From positions 6,510,001 through 6,574,000 of the forward strand of contig NZ_JASTLB010000001.1 of the NCBI RefSeq assembly GCF_030499535.1: 64,000 nt of DNA, in the 5' to 3' direction. The notes under the pieces are model-generated. The model saw only the letters and a list, made by a program, of their open reading frames with translations. It was not told where the DNA came from and did not search any database. This DNA comes from Streptomyces sp. TG1A-8 (GTDB lineage: Bacteria; Actinomycetota; Actinomycetes; Streptomycetales; Streptomycetaceae). The position numbers were made by a program, and so were the translations under genes. Numbering within the stretch: the stretch's first letter is position 1; every line of letters starts with the position of its first letter. This document shows, piece by piece, positions 36,070 through 44,197 of this stretch.

Positions 36070-37248
36070 TCAGGGGGCCGGGACGGCCAGCTGGTCGGCC
36101 AGCCGGTGGGCCTGGGCGAGCAGCGCGCCGTAGGTGGCGACCTCGTCGGGGTCGTCCGTCATCGAACGCACCAGGTCCACGCGCAGCCCGCGCAGCGTCC
36201 CGCGCAACTGCGCCACGGCCTCGCGCAGCCCGTCGTCGCTCGCGTGCCCGAACCGGTTGTGGCCGTACAGCCGCAGCGCGTGGGCGGTCTGGCGCAGGAA
36301 CTGCGCGTACCGGCGCGCGGGTTGCGGCCGCGGCCGGGAGGCCGGCCGGTCCTTCGAGGCGGCTTCCAGCACCGTGCGGGTCACGCCCGCGGTGTGGACG
36401 GCCGCATAGTCCAGCACCACGACGGCGTCCTCGTACCCCTTGCCGGGCAGCGGCGCGGACCCGGTGCGGCTGCGCAGGTTGACCCGCAGGCTCTCCCGGC
36501 TCCGGTCGATCGCGGCGTGGCCCTGCTCCACGAGGCGGTGCAGCCGCAGGGCGCGCTCGTGCCAGGAACCGGCCTCCTCGGCGTCCCAGCGCCCGTCGGC
36601 CAGACCGTCGGCCACCGCCCGCAGGATGTCGTGCGCCTCCTCGGTCGCGTCCCGCAGCACGGCCCGGGTGTCGTGCAGGTACACCGGTGGACGGATCAGC
36701 GCGTTCACGGCGATGCCGACTACGGCACCGAAGAGCGTCTCGGCGAGCCGGGCGGCCGAAGTGGCGACGGAGACCGACCCGTTGGTCAGCACGAACAGAG
36801 CGCCGGTGGCCGCGTAGATGCCCTGGCTGCCCAGCCGCCGCCAGTGCCCCAGCAGCAGGACGACGGGCAGCACCACCGCCATCGCGGCCATGGTGTCGCG
36901 CAGCAGCAGCCCCACCCCGGTGGCCATGACCGTGCCGGCCGCGATCGCCCCCAGCTGCTGCAGGCCGTGTGCGATCGACCGGTACACGGTCGACTCCACC
37001 AGGACCACCGCCACCCAGGGCGCGACGAACGCCACGGGTGCGTGCAGCCACCAGCCCGACACCGCCCAGGCCAGCCAGGCTGCCAGGGCCGCCTTCAGGA
37101 TCTGGACGGCCAGATCCCGTTCCCGGCCCGGACCCGCGCACGCTCGGCGCACGTTCGTCCACGCGGCTGACAGATCACGCCCTACCGCCTTCCGGTTCCT
37201 CGCCGTCGCAAACACAACGGACCGGGTGCCACCCAGGCCGCCGTCCAT
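36070..37248 (-). CDS. FUSC/aromatic-acid-exporter-like membrane protein
   Basis: A 392-residue protein with six predicted N-terminal membrane helices (residues ~50-190, e.g. VAFVAPWVAVVLVESTVYR and LFVLTNGSVSVATSAARL) and a long cytoplasmic helical C-terminus (~200-392). This matches the FUSC/ArAE group exporting aromatic acids or other small anions. TNGSVSVATSAARLAETLFGA is the conserved FUSC stretch. The substrate is unknown. An ANTAR gene lies 27 bases upstream on the same strand, so co-transcription is likely. Confidence 0.85.
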   Translation of the reverse strand: MDGGLGGTRSVVFATARNRKAVGRDLSAAWTNVRRACAGPGRERDLAVQILKAALAAWLAWAVSGWWLHAPVAFVAPWVAVVLVESTVYRSIAHGLQQLGAIAAGTVMATGVGLLLRDTMAAMAVVLPVVLLLGHWRRLGSQGIYAATGALFVLTNGSVSVATSAARLAETLFGAVVGIAVNALIRPPVYLHDTRAVLRDATEEAHDILRAVADGLADGRWDAEEAGSWHERALRLHRLVEQGHAAIDRSRESLRVNLRSRTGSAPLPGKGYEDAVVVLDYAAVHTAGVTRTVLEAASKDRPASRPRPQPARRYAQFLRQTAHALRLYGHNRFGHASDDGLREAVAQLRGTLRGLRVDLVRSMTDDPDEVATYGALLAQAHRLADQLAVPAP

Positions 37249-37275
37249 GCCTCGGCGAGGCGGACCGGCGCCCGC

Positions 37276-37623
37276 TCACTCGGGGCGCGCGCACCCCCGG
37301 TAGCGGGCGATGGCCCGCCCCAGCTCGGTCTGCTCCGCCTCGGTGAGCGCGGCCCCCTGGGCGTAGGCGAGGATGTGCTCGGCCACGGTGCGCAGCTTGG
37401 TGTTCGTGCGCTGGGAGACGTCGCGCAGCGTCCGCCAGGCTTCCTCCGGGGGGATCTGCCCGAGGACGACGACGGCACCGATGGCCTGGTCGATCAGCGC
37501 GTGCGAGGTCACCGCGCGCTGCAGGTGGAGGTTCTCGTCGCTGAGGCGGTTGTACTCCTTGACCAGGTCGGTCGTGGACAGCAGGGCCAGTGGCCGATGC
37601 CGGGAGAGCGCGAAGAAGGCCAT
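37276..37623 (-). CDS. ANTAR-domain protein
   Basis: A 115-residue protein: a short helical N-terminus (LVKEYNRLSDENLHLQRAV) and an ANTAR domain (~38-95) with HALIDQAIGAVVVLGQIPPEEAW and RTNTKLRTVAEHIL. ANTAR domains bind paired RNA hairpins and prevent termination. There is no receiver or GAF sensor. AAAGGTG precedes the ATG. It is followed by the FUSC gene, whose leader could be a target (inference). Confidence 0.88.
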   Translation of the reverse strand: MAFFALSRHRPLALLSTTDLVKEYNRLSDENLHLQRAVTSHALIDQAIGAVVVLGQIPPEEAWRTLRDVSQRTNTKLRTVAEHILAYAQGAALTEAEQTELGRAIARYRGCARPE

Positions 37624-37784
37624 GGAGCACCTTTTCGGGTGGGGGTGTCATTCCCCGCCTGCCCTCCGTGAGCGGTTGCACACGGGAGGAACCGGGAAGA
37701 GCGATCACCGGGCAGGCCCGGTCACCGTGGTGCCGGCCCTCCCCGGTGTGTCGTCCCGGCTGCTCCTCGGGCGCGCCGCGCGGC

Positions 37785-38276
37785 TCAGTCGTCCTCCGTC
37801 TGCTGGGTCCAGGTCCACGCGTACTGCATCCAGTCCGCCACCGTCACCGCGCCGAGGCCGCCGCAGACCAGGCGGGTCAGCCGCGGAGAGGCGGCGTAGG
37901 AGCACACCAGGGACGCCGCCGTCCAGGCCGAGGTGCAGAACGGGCAGGCCAGCAGGTCACCCACCGAGCGCTGCAGGCCGGTGCCCCGCGGCTCGTCCAT
38001 GACCTCGTTCCCCTTGCCCGCACCCGCGCGGCGGGTGAACGGGGCCCGGATGAAGCTCGTGATCTTGTCCCGGGTGAGCAGCCGGGACGTCTTGTAGGTG
38101 GCGATCCCCAGCAGCACGACGTCCCACGGCGGGACCTCCTGCGGCAGCCGGACCCCCCGGCGCCGGGCCAGGAGGGCGTAGGCGCCGATGCCCGCGGCGA
38201 ACACGGAAGCGAGTGTGGCGTAACCCCGCAGGGGCACCTCGCCCTGGTCGTCGTACTCTCCGGCGTCCGTCGTCAT
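37785..38276 (-). CDS. DUF1360 domain protein
   Basis: A 163-residue membrane-associated protein: an N-terminal helix (LASVFAAGIGAYALLA), WDVVLLGIATYKTSRLLTRDK, FIRAPFT, then LACPFCTSAWTAA and a final helix GLGAVTVADWMQYAWTW. This is the DUF1360 pattern, whose spore-coat relatives (Bacillus YjcZ/YngL type) have no known activity; the CPFCTSAW motif is invariant. GGGAGG lies 7 bases before the ATG. Confidence 0.85.
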   Translation of the reverse strand: MTTDAGEYDDQGEVPLRGYATLASVFAAGIGAYALLARRRGVRLPQEVPPWDVVLLGIATYKTSRLLTRDKITSFIRAPFTRRAGAGKGNEVMDEPRGTGLQRSVGDLLACPFCTSAWTAASLVCSYAASPRLTRLVCGGLGAVTVADWMQYAWTWTQQTEDD

Positions 38277-38474
38277 GAAACCTCCCTGTGCACGCCCTGT
38301 CCGATGACGGGCGCCGCACCGGGTTCCCCGCGGCCGGGGGGCCACACGCGGCCCGGCCGTCCCGACGTGGCCGAAGCCACACATGACGTGGCTCCCCGGC
38401 CGTCCCGGACGGACCGGACCGCGGGCTACCGTTGTGCCGAGCCCCTTCCCCCACGCGACACGGACGGTCCGGCA

Positions 38475-39002
38475 GTGCCCACAGACCTGTCTCCCCTCAT
38501 CTCCGCGACGGCCCGCTGGCTGACGGGCGCCTATCCGGCCTGCGGCGGCGCCTTCGCCGCCGCCCTGTGCGAGGTGCAGGCCCGGCAGGCCGTGACGGTC
38601 GCGGCCTGGCTGCGGTATCCGACCGAGATCGACGCGGCCCTCGTCACCATGGCCGGCCCCGGGGGCACGGACCGCCTCGACTGGATCACCGGCGCGGACG
38701 CGGCCGGCGGCGTGCCGGCGGACGCCTGGGCGTGGCGGACCTGGGTGGACGAGGTCGTGGCCAGCTGGGCCGCGGCCCTGCTGACGGATTCCGGGCTGGC
38801 CGCACTGGCCGTCGACGCCCTCGCCGAGGGGGAGCACGCGCCGGGTCCGCCGACCGCGTTCCGGCGGCTGCTGGCCCCCGACGACGGCGACCGGCGCGCC
38901 GCGGCGCTCCTGCGCCACCCCGACCTCCTCGCACCCGTGGCCGGTCTCCACCACGACCAGCTCCTGGCCCGCCTGCGGCCGGGCCGCACCCTCGCCGCCT
39001 GA
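38475..39002 (+). CDS. hypothetical protein (175 aa)
   Basis: A 175-residue soluble, mostly helical, acidic protein with good codon bias. The segment CGGAFAAALCEVQARQAV and the C-terminal DLLAPVAGLHHDQLLARL are distinctive, but I do not recognise the family. The GTG start is supported only by the change in coding character; no strong ribosome binding site is seen. It is divergent from the DUF1360 gene across a 198-base promoter region containing a small GTGGC-CGAA-GCCAC hairpin (38367-38380). Confidence 0.6.
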   Translation: MPTDLSPLISATARWLTGAYPACGGAFAAALCEVQARQAVTVAAWLRYPTEIDAALVTMAGPGGTDRLDWITGADAAGGVPADAWAWRTWVDEVVASWAAALLTDSGLAALAVDALAEGEHAPGPPTAFRRLLAPDDGDRRAAALLRHPDLLAPVAGLHHDQLLARLRPGRTLAA

Positions 39003-39162
39003 CGCGCCCTCCACGTCGAAACCCTCGAAGACCTTCTTCCGGCTTCCGCTCACGTGTGCCGGATCTTCCCGGTGCCTCTTCCCGGCCGCCCCCACTGCCG
39101 GCCCGCGAACTGTGGTGGCCGAGCCCATACCGCCGTCCGGTGGGCTTCCTACCATCCGAAGC

Positions 39163-40143
39163 ATGCAGACCAGAGCCGCACGTCTGATCCCCGTCCTCGT
39201 GGCCCTCGTGGCCGCCGTGGCCACCGCGCTGGGCACACCCGGCAGGGCCACCGCCGCTCCCTCCCTCACCGAAGTCACCGGGTTCGGCACCAACCCGGGC
39301 GCACTGCGCATGTTCCGGTACGACCCGGCGGACCTGCCCTCCGGCGCGCCCGTCGTCGTCGCCCTGCACGGCTGCACCCAGAACGCCGGCTACGCCGCCG
39401 ACAGCGGCTGGACCGCGCTCGCCGACCGCTGGCACTTCTCCGTCGTCGTCCCGCAGCAGACCTCGTCCAACAACCTCAGCGGCTGCTTCGACTGGTTCCA
39501 GTCCGGGGACATCCGGCGCGGCGACGGCGAGGCCGCCTCCATCGCCCAGATGGTGGACCGCCAGCTCGCCGACGTCCACGGCGACCCCGCCCGCGTCTAC
39601 GTCACCGGACTGTCCGCCGGCGGCGGCATGACGGCGGTGATGGCGGCGACGTACCCGGAGAAGTTCCGGGCGGCCGGGATCGTCGCCGGCCTGCCCTACG
39701 ACTGCTCGGACGCGGCCGGCGGCCCGTACCCGTGCATGTACGGCTGGGCGCGGCAGACCCCCGCCCAGTGGGGCGACCGCGTCCGCGGGGCCCGCCCCGG
39801 CTACACCGGTCCCTGGCCCGCCCTGACCGTCTTCCAGGGATCGGCGGACACCACGGTGAACCCCGCGAACATGACCGACCTCGTCCGGCAGTGGACGAAC
39901 GTGCAGGGCGCCGACCAGAGCGCGGACGTCTCCGACACCGTGGCCGGCCACCCGCACCGGGTCTACCGCGACCCGGCCGGCAGGAGCGTGGTGGAGACCT
40001 ACGCCGTCACGGGCATGGGCCACGGACAGCCCGTGGACCCGGCGACCGGCTGCGGGAGGGCCGCGCCGTACGTCCTCGACGTCCACCTCTGCGCCGCCTA
40101 CCGCCTCGGCCTCGGCTGGGGCCTGGACCAGCCGCTCGGCTGA
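39163..40143 (+). CDS. secreted PHA depolymerase-family esterase
   Basis: A 326-residue secreted alpha/beta hydrolase. The signal peptide ends near GRATAAPS. It shows the oxyanion-hole HGCTQNAGYA, the nucleophile elbow GLSAGGGM, FQGSADTTVNPANM (catalytic Asp) and GMGHGQP (catalytic His), with CFDWF in between. These are the features of the type 1 short-chain-length PHB depolymerase/feruloyl esterase (LpqC) family. A TACCAT box at 39150-39155 lies 7 bases before the ATG without a ribosome binding site, suggesting a leaderless transcript. Confidence 0.9.
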   Translation: MQTRAARLIPVLVALVAAVATALGTPGRATAAPSLTEVTGFGTNPGALRMFRYDPADLPSGAPVVVALHGCTQNAGYAADSGWTALADRWHFSVVVPQQTSSNNLSGCFDWFQSGDIRRGDGEAASIAQMVDRQLADVHGDPARVYVTGLSAGGGMTAVMAATYPEKFRAAGIVAGLPYDCSDAAGGPYPCMYGWARQTPAQWGDRVRGARPGYTGPWPALTVFQGSADTTVNPANMTDLVRQWTNVQGADQSADVSDTVAGHPHRVYRDPAGRSVVETYAVTGMGHGQPVDPATGCGRAAPYVLDVHLCAAYRLGLGWGLDQPLG

Positions 40144-40161
40144 CCCGCGGCCCCGGCCCGC

Positions 40162-40803
40162 TCACGCGCCGCGACGGCCCCGGCGGTCGCGGCGCGTGCG
40201 GCGCGCCTCCGCCAGGAGCGGGAGCAGGGACAGCACGACGATCCCGGCGACCAGCGGCAGCAGGTAGCCCTCGACGTGGGCGACCGACGAGCCCAGGGTG
40301 TAGCCGGCCAGCACCATGCTCTGCGACCACAGCAGACCGCCCACGCTCTGCCACACGGTGAACGTCCGCAGGGGCACGCCGAGCGCACCGGCCGCCGGGT
40401 GCAGCACGGTCCGCACCATCGGCACGAAACGGCCGATGACCAGCGCCTTCCCGTAACCGTAACGGGCCAGGAGCCGCTCCGCCCGGGCTGTACCCTCGCG
40501 CACCCGCCGGCGGGAGGTGCGGGCCAGCAGCGCCCGTCCGCCGTGGCGTCCGAACAGGTACCCCACCTGACCGCCCGCCACCGCGCCGACGGCCGCGCAC
40601 AGCAGCACCTGCCACAACGCCAGCCGCGGTGCCTGCCCGCCCTCGCCCGCGCACAGCACACCGGCCGGGAGCAGCAGGGCGTCACCCGGCAGGAAGAAGC
40701 CGACCACGAGCAGGCCCGACTCCGCGAAGACCACCGCCAGGACCCCCAGCGCCCCGAAGGCGGCCAGCAGCGAGGGGCCGTCCGTCGGATTGACGGCGGT
40801 CAC
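40162..40803 (-). CDS. DedA family membrane protein (second copy)
   Basis: A 213-residue polytopic protein with ESGLLVVGFFLPGDALLLPAG, GGQVGYLFGRHGGRALLA, RFVPMVRTVLHPAAGALGVP and a basic C-terminus. It belongs to the DedA branch with the FLPGD motif, distinct from the APGE-type copy at 16961-17584. The GTG start follows GCGAGGAC. Confidence 0.88.
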   Translation of the reverse strand: MTAVNPTDGPSLLAAFGALGVLAVVFAESGLLVVGFFLPGDALLLPAGVLCAGEGGQAPRLALWQVLLCAAVGAVAGGQVGYLFGRHGGRALLARTSRRRVREGTARAERLLARYGYGKALVIGRFVPMVRTVLHPAAGALGVPLRTFTVWQSVGGLLWSQSMVLAGYTLGSSVAHVEGYLLPLVAGIVVLSLLPLLAEARRTRRDRRGRRGA

Positions 40804-41141
40804 CGTCCTCGCCCCCCGGTCCCGCTCATCGGCCGCATCCGTCAAGTGTCCCGTGGTCGCGGCCCGGCCGCCCGGGCCCGGGGACACGTGTACCCGGCCG
40901 GGCGCACGGCGACGGCCCCGTCCGGCGCGGTCCCGCCCGCCCCCCGCCCGCCCCCCCTCCCGCGCCCGGGCCGACGGCGTCCCGCCGCGACCCCTTTGCC
41001 GGGTGCGGACCCGGAGCCGGACACCGCCGGCCCGCGGACACGCGGCGGCCGTGGGCGGGGAGGGCCCCGCGCCGGGGACCCGTACGGCCCGGACCGGCGA
41101 TCCGCCGTGCCGCCGGCGCCCGCACCGCCGCCGCGCGGTCC
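40804..41141. other. 338-base intergenic region
   Basis: No gene is supported. A long C-rich tract (CCCGCCCGCCCCCCGCCCGCCCCCCC, about 40925-40965) gives strong strand asymmetry but no clear hairpin. A GTACCC at about 40890 (GGGTAC on the minus strand) lacks the GNNT partner of a SigB promoter. Confidence 0.35.
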
Positions 41142-41996
41142 TCAGGTGAGCCGCGCCAGCCACTCCAGTGCCGCCTCCGCGTCGCGCAGGACCGACAGGT
41201 GCCCCTCGGCCGGGCGGAGCCACAGTTCCGCGTGCGGACAGCGGTCCGCCAGCCAGCGGCCGTGCGCACTGGGCACCACCCTGTCCGCTCCGCCGTGCAG
41301 CACGAGGACCGGGGCGCGGACCGACGCGGGGTCGCAGCCCCCGTCGTGGACGTAGGCCAGGTCGTCGTCGATCAGCCCGCCCGGCCCGGCGGCCAGGGCC
41401 GGCCGGACGACCTCCTCGAACCACGACCAGTCACCGGCGAGGGCCGCGTGGTCCGCCGCGGTGAACATGCCGGGGTCGTGGACCGCCTCCGCCTCGAACC
41501 GCTCCTTGGCCTCCCGGCCCGCCGCGGCCGCCGTCAGCGAGGCCCGGCAGGACGCGGCCATGCCGGCGAACCAGTCCAGGCCCGGCGCGCCGAACGGGGC
41601 CGGACCCGACACGGCGACCGCTGCCAGCACCCGCCCGGGCAGCAGCGCGGCGCAGGCGAGGGCGTGCGCGGCACCGCCCGAGTGGCCCATGACGGCGAAG
41701 CGGTCGATCCCCAGCACATCGGCGACCCGGCCGACGTCGGCGGCGGCCGAGGCGACCCGGCGCCCGCCCGACGGGGTCGAGCCGCCGTACCCGGGGCGGT
41801 CGTAGGACACCCAGCGGATCCCCAGCCGGTCCGAGGCGGCGAAGAGCGGTCCCGGCGGCGCGCCCACGTTGGGCGTGCCGTGCTGCCAGAAGACGGTGGG
41901 GCCGTCGGTGCCGGCGCCCGCACCGGTGCCGTACACGTGCAGCCTGCGGCCGTCGGCCGCCTCCAGGTCGGACTCGGTCACCTGGGAACTCGCCAT
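41142..41996 (-). CDS. alpha/beta hydrolase
   Basis: A 284-residue hydrolase: oxyanion loop FWQHGTPNVG, SYDRPGYGGS, nucleophile elbow GHSGGAAHA, acid in HGGADRVVP and His in EGHLSVL. No signal peptide. The sequence type fits general esterases or proline iminopeptidase-like enzymes; the substrate is unknown. GGAAGGAG precedes the ATG. It lies 70 bases downstream of the crotonase gene on the same strand and could be the last gene of that transcript. Confidence 0.9.
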   Translation of the reverse strand: MASSQVTESDLEAADGRRLHVYGTGAGAGTDGPTVFWQHGTPNVGAPPGPLFAASDRLGIRWVSYDRPGYGGSTPSGGRRVASAAADVGRVADVLGIDRFAVMGHSGGAAHALACAALLPGRVLAAVAVSGPAPFGAPGLDWFAGMAASCRASLTAAAAGREAKERFEAEAVHDPGMFTAADHAALAGDWSWFEEVVRPALAAGPGGLIDDDLAYVHDGGCDPASVRAPVLVLHGGADRVVPSAHGRWLADRCPHAELWLRPAEGHLSVLRDAEAALEWLARLT

Positions 41997-42066
41997 GGAG
42001 CCGCTCCTTCCGCGGGGGTCGCGGTACAGACCCCGTCCTCGCGCGGGACTCATCGCCCGGCCGGCG

Positions 42067-42855
42067 TCAGAACGCGCGCTGTGCCCGGGGCCGGACGAGC
42101 TGGGCGGTCAGCAGGTGCGCGTCGAGCAGGGCGACGTCGGCGGTGCGGCCGGCCCGGGCGTAACCGGCGAACATGCGCTTGGTGAGGGCGAGCGCCTCCG
42201 GTGAGCGACGCAGGAGCGGACGGACCCAGGCGTCCACGGCCGCGTCCAGTTCCGCCGGGGGTGCGACCTTGTGCAGCACACCGAGCCGGTGGGCGGTGGC
42301 CGCGTCGAAGGGCTCGCAGGTGAGCATGAGCTCCCGCATCCTGGCTGCACCGGCCTCGGCGATCAGGCGGCCCATCGCGCCGCCCCAGGCGGGCGGCAGG
42401 CCGATCGCCGTCTCCGGCATGCGGAACCGGCAGTCGTCGGCCCCCACGCGCAGGTCGCAGAACGCGGCGAGCGCCAGGCCGGCCCCGATGACCTTGCCGT
42501 GGAGCCGGGCGATGGTGACGGCGTGCGTGTTCTCCAGGGCGTCGCACAGACGGTGCGCCTTGTCCGCGATGCGGAGCAGGAGGGCGCCCGTCGGGTCCTC
42601 GGCCAGCGCCGCCTGGTATTCGGTGCGGTCGGCGCCGAGGCAGAAGTCCTCGCCGTCGGACGAGAGCACCAGCACCCGCACGTCGGGCTGTTCGCGCAGG
42701 CCGTCGAGCAGGGCGACGAGGTCGTCGAGGACCGCGACGGTCAGCGTGTCGTCCTGGCCCGCCGGACTGAGCCGGATCCGCAGGACCGGTCCCTCCCGGT
42801 CGGCGCGCAGCGCCTGGTGGGGGAAGGCGGGGAAGGTGTCGAGCATGTCGGTCAT
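42067..42855 (-). CDS. enoyl-CoA hydratase/isomerase family protein
   Basis: A 262-residue crotonase. Oxyanion-hole residues are placed in SSDGEDFCLGADRTEY and LHGKVIGAGLALAAFCDLRVG; the MPETAIGLPP region holds one usual catalytic position, and a C-terminal trimerisation helix follows. It starts inside the stop of the upstream P450 (ATGA overlap), so the two are translationally coupled. Which acyl-CoA it handles is unknown. Confidence 0.9.
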   Translation of the reverse strand: MTDMLDTFPAFPHQALRADREGPVLRIRLSPAGQDDTLTVAVLDDLVALLDGLREQPDVRVLVLSSDGEDFCLGADRTEYQAALAEDPTGALLLRIADKAHRLCDALENTHAVTIARLHGKVIGAGLALAAFCDLRVGADDCRFRMPETAIGLPPAWGGAMGRLIAEAGAARMRELMLTCEPFDAATAHRLGVLHKVAPPAELDAAVDAWVRPLLRRSPEALALTKRMFAGYARAGRTADVALLDAHLLTAQLVRPRAQRAF

Positions 42856-44099
42856 GAGAGGGCGACGTCCAGGTTGAGCAGGCGCCTGAAGGCCACGCGC
42901 GGTGCCCAGGACGGCCTGCGTACGAGGGTCAGGCGCGGGAAGCGCCCGACCAGTTGGTGGAGGAGGATCTGGGCCTCCATGCGGGCCAGCGGCGCGCCGA
43001 GGCAGTAGTGGATGCCTCCGCTGAAGGCGAGGTGGGCCGGCTTGCGGTGCAGGTTGAACAGCTCGGCGTCCTCGTGCCTGGCCGGGTCGCGGTTGGCCGC
43101 GCCAACCATGAGGTGGACCATCTCGTCCCTGCGGACCTCCACGCCCCCCACGACGCGGTCGCGGGAGGCGACGCGGCTGATCACGTGCGTGGGCGCGTCG
43201 TAGCGCAACGATTCCTCGACGGCGGCGGGCACCAGGTCGGGGCGCAGGGCGAGGCAGTCCCACTGCCGGCGGTGCTCCAGCATCAGGAGCGTCGTCGTCG
43301 ACAGCAGGGTGGACGTGGTCTCCAGCGCGGCCAGCAGCACGAACAGCGCCAGGAAGTAGACCGCCCGGTCCGCCTTGTCGCGGTCGCTCTCCAGGGTGTC
43401 CCACACCGCGATCCAGCGCGACACGGGGTCGTGGCCCGGGCGGGCCCGCCGCTCGCGCACCAGATCCGTGAAGTAGGCGCGCAGTTCCGCGGTCGCCGCG
43501 TCGGACAGGGCCAGCTGACTGGCGGACGGCAGGAGTTCCTGGGTGAAGACCTGGTCGTGGGTCAGCTCCCGCAGCCGCGGGAAGTCGGCGGCCGGCAGCC
43601 CGAGCCAATGCCCGATGGTGGCGACGGGCAGTTCCTCACTCACCAAGGCGTTGAAGTCGGCCTCGCCGTCGTGCAGCCGCTCGGCGAGGGAGTCGAGGAG
43701 CCGGCCGGTGATCCGGCCCACGGTGCCCCGCAGCGCGTCCAGCGAGGCCCGGTCGAACATGCCGGCCGAGCGGCGCACCAGGGTGTGGTCCGGCGGGTTG
43801 AGCGCGGGCAGCGTCCGGCTCATCTCCCGCGAGGAGGGAGCCGTCCAGCGTGTGCCGCTGCCCTGCCGCTCCCGCCAGGCGGCGTCCGGTTCCAGCCAGT
43901 CACGACTGCGCAGTATCTGGTCGCACAGGTCGAAGCCGGTCACGAGGTGACCACCCCAGGGGGCTGCGACGACTCCACCCCTGGCCCGCAGCTCTGCGTA
44001 GATCGGAAAGGGATTGGCCTGCCCTTTCGCCGTCCGCAATCGGGAGAAGAGCGAGACGGCGAAGCGTCTGTCGGCAGGCGGGGTTATCGCAGTCTCCAC
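42852..44099 (-). CDS. cytochrome P450 coupled to a crotonase
   Basis: A 415-residue bacterial P450: I-helix LLAALETTSTLL (acid-alcohol pair ET), K-helix EESLR, and heme loop FSGGIHYCLG with Cys366, where Ser replaces the usual Gly in FGxG. I chose the GTG at 44099, which has AAGGAG 8 bases upstream, over the GTG at 44123. It follows the conservon P450 by 98 bases on the same strand and may have its own SigB-type promoter. Confidence 0.9.
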   Translation of the reverse strand: METAITPPADRRFAVSLFSRLRTAKGQANPFPIYAELRARGGVVAAPWGGHLVTGFDLCDQILRSRDWLEPDAAWRERQGSGTRWTAPSSREMSRTLPALNPPDHTLVRRSAGMFDRASLDALRGTVGRITGRLLDSLAERLHDGEADFNALVSEELPVATIGHWLGLPAADFPRLRELTHDQVFTQELLPSASQLALSDAATAELRAYFTDLVRERRARPGHDPVSRWIAVWDTLESDRDKADRAVYFLALFVLLAALETTSTLLSTTTLLMLEHRRQWDCLALRPDLVPAAVEESLRYDAPTHVISRVASRDRVVGGVEVRRDEMVHLMVGAANRDPARHEDAELFNLHRKPAHLAFSGGIHYCLGAPLARMEAQILLHQLVGRFPRLTLVRRPSWAPRVAFRRLLNLDVALS

Positions 44100-44139
44100 G
44101 GAGGGGGCTCCTTCTTGTCTCACGTATCAGCCGCCATGC

Positions 44140-44165
44140 ATACCCAACCAATGGCTGACACATAC
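44140..44165 (-). promoter_or_regulatory. candidate SigB-type promoter before the P450/crotonase pair
   Basis: On the minus strand GTAT, 16 bases, GGGTAT fits GNNT-N14-16-GGGTAY. It lies in the AT-richer 98-base gap after cvnE, and transcription would start around 44132. A vegetative reading (TTGTAT...TATGCA, 19-base spacer) is also possible. Confidence 0.4.
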
Positions 44166-44197
44166 AAGATGACTATGTGAGCCGTGAGTTGCCTAGG

